Shown here one piece after another: positions 1 through 5,082 of a stretch of 5,082 nucleotides of DNA. This DNA is from Pseudomonadota bacterium (GTDB taxonomy: Bacteria > Pseudomonadota > Gammaproteobacteria > Burkholderiales > Burkholderiaceae_B), in assembly GCA_023437255.1 (NCBI GenBank), contig JAEZGR010000275.1, positions 1 to 5,082 on the forward strand, given 5' to 3'. A program made the translations under genes and the position numbers. Numbering within the stretch: position 1 is the stretch's first letter; the number at the start of each line of letters is the position of its first letter. The notes below the pieces were generated by a model that had not been told where the DNA came from, made no database searches, and was given only the letters and a program-made list of their open reading frames with translations.

Positions 1-1576
1 GAACAGCGCGCCGGCCTATTTTCACCGCCGCGGCAAAGGCCGCTACCGGCCTGCGCCGCCCGACATTCTGCAGGCAGCCCTGGCCGCCATCGAGAAAAAA
101 CGGCAGCAGGCGGAACAACAGCAACGCTGGACAGACCAGTTGCTGGCCGGTGAATTGCCCGAGGAAATCGGCCGCGTGGCCACCTCGCTGCTCACCCGCC
201 CCGACAAAAACACGAACGAATGGAAGGCCTTTGCTGCCGCCGTCGAACAGAAACAGACCACGCCCGAGCGCCTGCTTCTGTCGGTAGGCGCGTGGCCACA
301 CGCGCTGGCCCTGCACCAGGCGCGCTTCATGGCAACGCACTTCCCCAAGGGAAGCGAGTTCCCGGCCATTTCCATGGTGCCGGAGTTCGACGATCTGCCG
401 ATCGCCGATGTCACCGCCTACTCCATGGATGACAGCTTCACCTTTGAAGTCGATGATGCGATTTCAGTGACCAGCCTCGGAAATGACGTCGTCCAGCTGG
501 GCATCCATATCGCGGCACCCGGGCTGGGTATTGAACGCGACGGCGAACTCGACCGCCTGGCCCGAGGACGCATGTCTACGGTGTATATACCCGGACACAA
601 AATTCCGATGCTTCCAGGCGACGTCATCAGTGCCTTCTCGCTTGATGCCGGCAAACTGCGCCCCGCCCTCTCGCTGTATGTTCGCGCAAATCTTGCCACC
701 GGCGAAATGCTGGGCCATGAAACGCGGCTTGAACGGATCCGCGTGGCCGAGAACCTGCGCCACGACGTGCTGGATGCCGAGATCACCAGCGAAGCGCTGG
801 CCGATCCGACTGCCTCCATACCTTATGGCGAGTGGGTGCGGCCGCTGTGGCGCTACGCGATGCACCTGAACGCACAGCGCGAAGCCGTGCGCGGCAAGGC
901 CGAGAACAACAGCCGTGTGGAGTACAGCTTCATCCTCGAAGGGCCGCACGACGACCCCGACACCCGCGTGAAGCTCGTTCCCCGCCGCCGCGACGCACCC
1001 CTCGACCGTATCGTGGCGGAATACATGATTCTGACCAACAACCTCTGGGGTGGCATGCTCGCGGAACACGGGGTGCCCGGCATCTATCGCTCGCAGCAGG
1101 CGGGCCGTGTACGCATGTCGACGCATCCGCTTCCGCACGAGGCCATTGGCGTGCCCTATTACGCATGGTCCACATCGCCACTACGGCGCTATGTTGACCT
1201 GGTCAATCAATGGCAGGTCATCGCCACCGCCCGCCATGGCGTGTCGGCGCGCCTGGCGGCGCCCTTCAAGCCGAAAGACGCCGATCTCTTCGCGATCATT
1301 GGCGGCTTCGATGCCCAGTATTCGGCGTGGGGCGATTACCAGAACGCCATGGAGCGCTACTGGTGCATGCGCTGGCTGCAGCAACAGGATATTCGTGTCG
1401 TCGAAGCCTCGGTCCTGCGCGACGACCTGGTGCGACTCGATTGCGCACCGCTGGTCACGCGTGTAGCGGGGCTGCCGCCGCTCGAACGGGGCCACAAGGT
1501 CACCCTCGAGATCCTGGGCTACGATGAGCTCGCCCTTGAACTGGAGTGCAGGCTGCGCGACACTGCCCCTGCCTGA
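1..1576 (+). CDS. RNB-domain 3'-5' exoribonuclease (RNase II/RNase R superfamily), 5'-partial
   Basis: Hydrolytic 3'-5' exoribonuclease of the RNase II superfamily, expected to degrade single-stranded RNA in the cytoplasm. The frame is open from base 2, so the N-terminus lies upstream and a TTG at 140 is internal; 524 codons are visible. The early part (AYFHRRGKGRYR, then a Gln/Glu-rich helix) precedes the RNB domain, which begins near 400. The metal-binding loop MDDSFTFEVDD (425-457) aligns with the RNase II Asp cluster, with Glu in place of Asp207. The equivalents of Tyr253 (in VYIPG, codon 584-586), Arg500 (SPLRRY, codon 1184-1186) and Glu542 (ERYW, codon 1352-1354) are present. HIAAP replaces the usual HIADP. 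A short, degenerate S1-like beta region ends the protein. The next gene starts 21 nt downstream. This is a shorter, divergent RNase II-like form rather than classical rnr, so no symbol is given. The RNB family is certain; substrate is not. Confidence 0.93.
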   Translation, partial: NSAPAYFHRRGKGRYRPAPPDILQAALAAIEKKRQQAEQQQRWTDQLLAGELPEEIGRVATSLLTRPDKNTNEWKAFAAAVEQKQTTPERLLLSVGAWPHALALHQARFMATHFPKGSEFPAISMVPEFDDLPIADVTAYSMDDSFTFEVDDAISVTSLGNDVVQLGIHIAAPGLGIERDGELDRLARGRMSTVYIPGHKIPMLPGDVISAFSLDAGKLRPALSLYVRANLATGEMLGHETRLERIRVAENLRHDVLDAEITSEALADPTASIPYGEWVRPLWRYAMHLNAQREAVRGKAENNSRVEYSFILEGPHDDPDTRVKLVPRRRDAPLDRIVAEYMILTNNLWGGMLAEHGVPGIYRSQQAGRVRMSTHPLPHEAIGVPYYAWSTSPLRRYVDLVNQWQVIATARHGVSARLAAPFKPKDADLFAIIGGFDAQYSAWGDYQNAMERYWCMRWLQQQDIRVVEASVLRDDLVRLDCAPLVTRVAGLPPLERGHKVTLEILGYDELALELECRLRDTAPA

Positions 1577-1597
1577 TCACTTCCTGCGCCCTCGCCC

Positions 1598-2479
1598 ATG
1601 TCTGTACTCGCCGCCAGATTGCTGCAGATACGTGGACGCCGTGACGATCATCTCGGCATCGCCCTGCTGATCTCGCTGGCGGTGCACGCGGGCCTGCTGG
1701 CCGTGCATTTCAGTGCGCCGCCCGCGCCTTCACCCCAGGAGACCACGCTCGAGGTCACGCTGCTCAACGTGCGCGGCGATACCCGACCGCTGCAGCCGAT
1801 GGTGCTGGCCCAGCATGATTTCGATGGAGGCGGCGAAGCGGCGCAGGGCGTGGCGGCCACGCCGCTGCCGCTGACCTCGCCCGACGCGAGCGAAGAGGTC
1901 GTGCTGGCGGCGTTGATGCAACGCCAGAAGGAGCTCGAGGCCGAGCAGGAAAAGCTGTTCACCCTCCTGCAGGCGCGCGAGGCGGCGGGCTCTGCCGGCG
2001 ACGTGCCGCAGCCGGGGGAGACCCCGGCCGACCAGGGCGAAGACGATATCTATCAGGAAAGCCTGGTCATCAGTGCGCGCATTGCGGCCATCAAAGAACG
2101 CATCGAACGCTACAACGCACGTCCGCGGCGACACTTCGTGGGTCCTTCCGCAGCCTCGGCGCCGGAAGCCCGCTATGTCGAGGCATGGCGCCAAAAAATC
2201 GAGCTACTGGGCACGGAGCATTACCCGCCCGAGGCCCGGGGCAAAATCTACGGCAGCCTGCAGCTCACCGTGTATATCCGCCGCGACGGCTCACTGCAGA
2301 AGGTGGAAATCGACCGGCCCGCCGAACACGCCGTGCTGAACCAGGCTGCGCTGCGCATCGTGCAGCTGGCCGCACCCTTTGCCCCGCTGCCTCCAGAGCT
2401 TGCCCATAACACCGACATTCTGGCCATCACCCGAACCTGGCACTTCACGCATGAACAACTCGAAACCCGGCAACCCTGA
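1598..2479 (+). CDS. TonB-family energy transducer-like protein
   Basis: Inner-membrane anchored periplasmic protein of the TonB family, 293 aa. A short basic N-terminus ([10 protein letters not shown]) precedes one transmembrane helix (about residues 19-38). This helix holds Ser26 and His30 in the S-x3-H spacing that TonB uses to couple to ExbB-ExbD. Only a short Pro-rich stretch follows (APPAPSP, about 40-46). The middle has two charged, probably helical segments (about 100-128 and 150-172). Residues about 193-285 form a TonB C-terminal domain: the YPPEA motif at 209-213, [12 protein letters not shown], a hydrophobic helix and a closing strand ITRTWHF. ExbB and ExbD are not in the window, so the partner is unknown; it could energise outer-membrane transport or act in envelope integrity like TolA. 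No Shine-Dalgarno sequence precedes the ATG, but it lies 21 nt after the ribonuclease stop, suggesting coupling. Family assignment is firm; the specific role is inferred. Confidence 0.88.
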   Translation: MSVLAARLLQIRGRRDDHLGIALLISLAVHAGLLAVHFSAPPAPSPQETTLEVTLLNVRGDTRPLQPMVLAQHDFDGGGEAAQGVAATPLPLTSPDASEEVVLAALMQRQKELEAEQEKLFTLLQAREAAGSAGDVPQPGETPADQGEDDIYQESLVISARIAAIKERIERYNARPRRHFVGPSAASAPEARYVEAWRQKIELLGTEHYPPEARGKIYGSLQLTVYIRRDGSLQKVEIDRPAEHAVLNQAALRIVQLAAPFAPLPPELAHNTDILAITRTWHFTHEQLETRQP

Positions 2480-3323
2480 GGACCTTCCCCGCTACGCCGT
2501 CGTGGGCAATCCGATTGCGCACAGCCGCTCGCCCGCCATCCACGCAGCCTTCGCGCGACAGTGCGGTCTTGCACTTCAATACGATCGCCTGCTTGCCCCG
2601 CTCGACGGCTTCGCAGCCACGGTGACGGAATTCTTTGCCAATGGCGGCAAGGGTCTGAACGTGACCGTGCCATTCAAGGAACAGGCCTTCGAGATGGCCC
2701 GCGCCGACCTCAGCCCACGTGCGCAGCTAGCCGCTGCGGTGAACACCCTCTGGATGGTGGGCGATCGCCTGCATGGCTGCAACACCGACGGCGTGGGCCT
2801 GCTCAATGACCTGCGGCGGCTGGGCCACGACCCCGCGGGCAAGCGGGTGCTGCTGGTCGGCGCAGGAGGCGCCGCCCGCGGGGTGGTGCTGCCCCTGCTC
2901 GAAGCCGGCTGCACGCACCTGCATATCGTGAACCGCAGCCCCCGCCGTGCCGCCGATCTGCATGCCGGCACGGCCGTACGCCTGCCGCAATACGCCACAC
3001 GTCTCTCATCGGGCATGCTGGCCGACGCCGGCTCGCACTGGGATATCGTCATCAACGCCACCTCGGGCAGCCTGAGCGGCGAAGCGCCGGCCCTGCCTGA
3101 AAACGGGCTGTATGCGCCAGGCGCCCTGGCCTACGACATGGTCTATGGCCCGACTCCGACGCCATTCATGCAACAGGCCGCGGCGGCTGGAGCGGCCCAT
3201 ACCGCCGACGGCCTGGGCATGCTGGTGGGCCAGGCGGCGGTCAGCTTCGAAATCTGGCACGGCGTACTGCCCGAGACAACCGCCGTACTGGCGGCGCTGC
3301 GCGAAGAACTGCGCGGCGCCTGA
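2451..3323 (+). CDS. aroE: Shikimate dehydrogenase (NADP+)
   Basis: Reduces 3-dehydroshikimate to shikimate with NADPH, the fourth step of the cytoplasmic shikimate pathway to aromatic amino acids and folate. Length is 290 aa against about 272 in E. coli; the excess is mainly a polar N-terminal extension before [14 protein letters not shown]. Shikimate-site residues are Ser25 and Ser27 (HSRSP), catalytic Lys76 (NVTVPFKE), Asn98 (AVNTLW) and Asp113 (CNTDG). The Rossmann glycine loop is GAGGAAR (137-143), and NRS (161-163) followed by two arginines fits the NADP-preferring NRT motif. NATSGS (202-207), [12 protein letters not shown] (228-239) and [10 protein letters not shown] (253-262) complete the family signature. 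The ATG at 2451 is preferred because it is the first ATG before the conserved region; a longer reading from a CTG at 2379 only translates the tonB-like gene out of frame. It overlaps that gene by 29 nt. All key residues are intact. Confidence 0.97.
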   Translation: MNNSKPGNPEDLPRYAVVGNPIAHSRSPAIHAAFARQCGLALQYDRLLAPLDGFAATVTEFFANGGKGLNVTVPFKEQAFEMARADLSPRAQLAAAVNTLWMVGDRLHGCNTDGVGLLNDLRRLGHDPAGKRVLLVGAGGAARGVVLPLLEAGCTHLHIVNRSPRRAADLHAGTAVRLPQYATRLSSGMLADAGSHWDIVINATSGSLSGEAPALPENGLYAPGALAYDMVYGPTPTPFMQQAAAAGAAHTADGLGMLVGQAAVSFEIWHGVLPETTAVLAALREELRGA

Positions 3324-3331
3324 CCGGCTGC

Positions 3332-4036
3332 ATGAAAATCTTCCGTCTCTTCAAAGCCGGGCTGCTCGCAGCGGTGCTGCTGGTTCTGCTCTATCAAGTC
3401 GGCCTCTTCATCCTGGTCATCTGGTATGGCTTTCACAACCCGGGCAGCACCGCGATCATGCAGCAGACGTTGCGTGAGCTGCGCCAGCATGACCCACAAG
3501 CCCGACTGCAGCACGAATGGGTGCCCTACGATCAGATCAGCCAGCATCTGAAGCGCGCGGTCGTGGCGGCCGAGGACTCGAACTTCATCAATCATTCAGG
3601 CGTCGAGTGGCAGGACATTCGCCGGGCCTGGGAATTCAACCAGCGCCAGGCGGACACGGGGAGCAGCCGAATGCGCGGGGGCTCCACCATTACCCAGCAG
3701 CTTGCCAAGAACCTCTTTCTATCAAATTCGCGCAGCTATGTTCGCAAGGGTCAGGAACTGATCATCACCTACATGATCGAGTCCACGATGAGCAAGAAGC
3801 GCATACTCGAGCTCTACCTCAATTACGCGCAATGGGGCACCGATATCTTCGGTGCACAGGCGGCCGCGCAGCGGTATTTCAAACGCAGTGCCGCCGACCT
3901 GGGCGTGGCGCAATCGGCGCAGCTCGCCTCGATGTTGCCCCGGCCCGCTTACTACGACGAAAAAGGGGTAACCCGCTACCTGCGCGAGCGCACGGCCACC
4001 ATACAGCAGCGCATGCGCCTGGTCGAAGTGCCGTGA
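3332..4036 (+). CDS. mtgA: Monofunctional biosynthetic peptidoglycan transglycosylase
   Basis: Polymerises lipid II into glycan strands on the periplasmic face of the inner membrane (GT51 family). It is 234 aa, typical of MtgA, and has no transpeptidase domain, which separates it from class A penicillin-binding proteins. One transmembrane anchor spans about residues 9-31. The five GT51 motifs follow in order: AAEDSNFINHSG (79-90, catalytic Glu81), RGGSTITQQLAKNLFL (115-130), RKGQELIITYMIE through SKKRILELYLN (138-164, with the second conserved Glu at 150), YAQWGTDIFGAQAAAQRYF (165-183) and SAQLASMLPRP (195-205). The ATG at 3332 lies 8 nt after the aroE stop, with only a weak purine stretch before it, so translation is probably coupled to aroE. 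No residue that I would expect to be essential is missing. Family and function are both secure. Confidence 0.97.
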   Translation: MKIFRLFKAGLLAAVLLVLLYQVGLFILVIWYGFHNPGSTAIMQQTLRELRQHDPQARLQHEWVPYDQISQHLKRAVVAAEDSNFINHSGVEWQDIRRAWEFNQRQADTGSSRMRGGSTITQQLAKNLFLSNSRSYVRKGQELIITYMIESTMSKKRILELYLNYAQWGTDIFGAQAAAQRYFKRSAADLGVAQSAQLASMLPRPAYYDEKGVTRYLRERTATIQQRMRLVEVP

Positions 4037-4087
4037 GGAAGATGTTAATCTTTCATATTTGGTACTTAGAGCTTCCCCCGGGATCCC
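4037..4087 (+). promoter_or_regulatory. AT-rich spacer before lptG, possible promoter region
   Basis: This 51-nt gap is the only non-coding stretch longer than about 21 nt in the window. Its first 35 bases contain 11 G or C, far below the neighbouring genes, a common property of promoter regions. CATATT at 4054-4059 matches the sigma-70 -10 consensus at 4 of 6 positions, but I find no good -35 box at normal spacing. The end of the spacer (4071-4087) is GC-rich and contains the palindrome GGGATCCC. A tiny A/T stem (AAGAT-GTTA-ATCTT, 4039-4052) is too weak to be an intrinsic terminator. Promoter function is inferred from composition and position only. Confidence 0.3.
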
Positions 4088-5082
4088 ATGCGCACGACCC
4101 GCCGTTATCTAGCCAAGGAGATCTATCGCTCCAGCGCGGTTGTGCTCATCGCCCTGCTGGGCCTGTTCACCTTCTTTGCCCTCATCGAAGAGCTCGACAA
4201 GGTCGGCACGCGCTTCACCCTGCTGAACCTGTTCTACATGCAGGCGCTGGCGCTGCCCAGCTACCTTTACGATCTGCTGCCCATCGGCGTGTTGATCGGC
4301 GCGGTGCTGGCGTTGGCCGGCCTGGCGCAACGCAATGAGCTCGTGATCCTGCGCGTGTCCGGTGTCAGCGGCTTCAAGCTGCTGGGCCTGCTGTGGGTGG
4401 TCACGATTCCCTGGGTCATCGGGGCCTTCATTCTTTCGGAAGTCATCACACCCGCCGCCGATCTCAAGGCCAGCGACGTCAGCCTGCGGCTGCTGGGCAA
4501 AGCCGAGGGCGGGCGCATGAACAGTGGCTACTGGTTCAAGGAAAGCGACGGCCAGGACGGCACGCGCATCATCAACATTTCACAGCTGAGCGGCGACGGC
4601 TCGGTCAGCGAAATCAAGCTCTATGAGTTCCGCAAGGGTCAGGAGCTCACTTCCATGTCCGAAGCCGTTTCGGGGCGCTTCACCAACGGTTCACTGCATC
4701 TGTTCGACGTCACGCGCACAATCATCGACGATGCCGCCATCGCCGCCTTGGCCGATGCGGAACGACCGGCCGAGCCCGCCACACGCATCGAACACACCGC
4801 CGAGCGGGTTCTGCCCACCTCGCTGACCCCCGAGCGTCTCATCGCACGCGTGCTCACACCCGAACGCATGTCGATCCTCGACTTGTCAGACTACATCCAT
4901 TACCTGCGCGAGAATGGCCTGCAGACCGACCGGCAGGTAGTGGCGTTATGGCGCAAGATCGCCTACCCCTTCACGCTTTTCGTGATGATGACCATTGCCG
5001 CACCCATCGCCTTCATGCAGACACGCAGAGGCGGTGTCGGGAGCATGGTTTTCATCGGAATCCTCCTGGGCGTGGGCTTCTT
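4088..5082 (+). CDS. lptG: LPS export ABC transporter permease LptG, 3'-partial
   Basis: Inner-membrane permease of the LptB2FG exporter, which extracts lipopolysaccharide from the inner membrane and passes it to LptC and the LptA bridge. 331 codons are visible; E. coli LptG is 360 aa, so probably only the last transmembrane part lies beyond the window. The N-terminus is MRTTRRYLAKEIY, then helix 1 (about 16-34), a second hydrophobic region (about 56-80), the cytoplasmic coupling segment QRNELVILRVSGVS (81-94) that contacts LptB, and a third helix (about 97-118). A periplasmic jellyroll domain follows (about 125-265), then LWRKIAYPF (288-296) and the returning helices with PIAFMQTRRGGVG (306-318). 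An in-frame TAG at 4067-4069 rules out a longer start; GGGA at 4080-4083 is a close, weak ribosome site. LptF, the usual upstream partner gene, is absent here: mtgA precedes instead. The VSG/GVG motifs and jellyroll placement favour LptG over LptF. Confidence 0.95.
   Translation, partial: MRTTRRYLAKEIYRSSAVVLIALLGLFTFFALIEELDKVGTRFTLLNLFYMQALALPSYLYDLLPIGVLIGAVLALAGLAQRNELVILRVSGVSGFKLLGLLWVVTIPWVIGAFILSEVITPAADLKASDVSLRLLGKAEGGRMNSGYWFKESDGQDGTRIINISQLSGDGSVSEIKLYEFRKGQELTSMSEAVSGRFTNGSLHLFDVTRTIIDDAAIAALADAERPAEPATRIEHTAERVLPTSLTPERLIARVLTPERMSILDLSDYIHYLRENGLQTDRQVVALWRKIAYPFTLFVMMTIAAPIAFMQTRRGGVGSMVFIGILLGVGF

Noticed and set aside
140..142. TTG as the start of the ribonuclease gene
   Set aside because: The frame is open and protein-like back to base 2, with family-like sequence before this codon, so the gene begins outside the window.
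464..1138. 224-codon open frame on the - strand inside the ribonuclease gene
   Set aside because: It lies fully antisense to a confidently identified RNB gene, has no recognisable domain, and is the type of shadow frame that GC-rich codon use produces.
2576..3061. 161-codon open frame on the - strand inside aroE
   Set aside because: Arg/Ser/Ala-rich composition typical of a shadow frame, no motif, and full overlap with an intact aroE.
3143..3595. 150-codon open frame on the - strand spanning the aroE-mtgA junction
   Set aside because: Considered because it crosses two genes, but it shows no domain, and both genes beneath it are intact with all catalytic motifs.
4039..4052. Inverted repeat AAGAT-GTTA-ATCTT as a terminator after mtgA
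   Set aside because: The stem is only five mostly A/T pairs, starts just after the stop codon, and has no real U-tract, so it is too weak for intrinsic termination.
3517..4338. 273-codon + strand frame overlapping mtgA and lptG
   Set aside because: It is a shifted-frame reading of both genes with no homology I can recognise; only its portion from 4042 was kept as a low-interest observation.
1..5082. Mobile element, CRISPR array, tRNA, phage or defence system
   Set aside because: Reading both strands gave no direct repeats, terminal inverted repeats, transposase or integrase motifs, or RNA gene; about 98% of the window is accounted for by five core genes.

Overview
The window is a dense, one-direction run of five protein genes on the + strand of a GC-rich (by eye roughly 60-65% G+C) Gram-negative chromosome. 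Gene content and protein style suggest a betaproteobacterium of the Burkholderiales, most like the Alcaligenaceae (Bordetella, Achromobacter, Castellaniella, Pusillimonas and relatives). This is inferred from family knowledge, not from a database search.

Layout, left to right: (1) the 3' part of an RNB-domain 3'-5' exoribonuclease of the RNase II/RNase R superfamily, whose 5' end lies before the window (1-1576); (2) a TonB-family energy-transducer-like protein (1598-2479); (3) aroE, shikimate dehydrogenase (2451-3323), whose start lies inside the tonB-like gene; (4) mtgA, the monofunctional peptidoglycan glycosyltransferase (3332-4036); (5) after a 51-nt AT-rich spacer, lptG, a permease subunit of the LPS exporter, running off the right end (4088-5082). 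Gaps of 21 nt, -29 nt and 8 nt make the first four genes a probable operon with coupled translation. The spacer before lptG is the only plausible place for a new promoter or a rearrangement boundary.

The genes mix RNA turnover (RNB), aromatic biosynthesis (aroE) and envelope work: inner-membrane energy transduction (TonB-like), glycan polymerisation (mtgA) and LPS transport (lptG). I see no RNA gene, mobile element, CRISPR array, toxin-antitoxin pair, phage gene or convincing terminator, and no new system: this is ordinary core housekeeping DNA. The points most worth a second look are lptG following mtgA without its usual partner lptF, the non-canonical RNB active-site loop, and the TonB-like protein that keeps the Ser/His energy-coupling pair but replaces the proline-rich linker with charged, helical segments.
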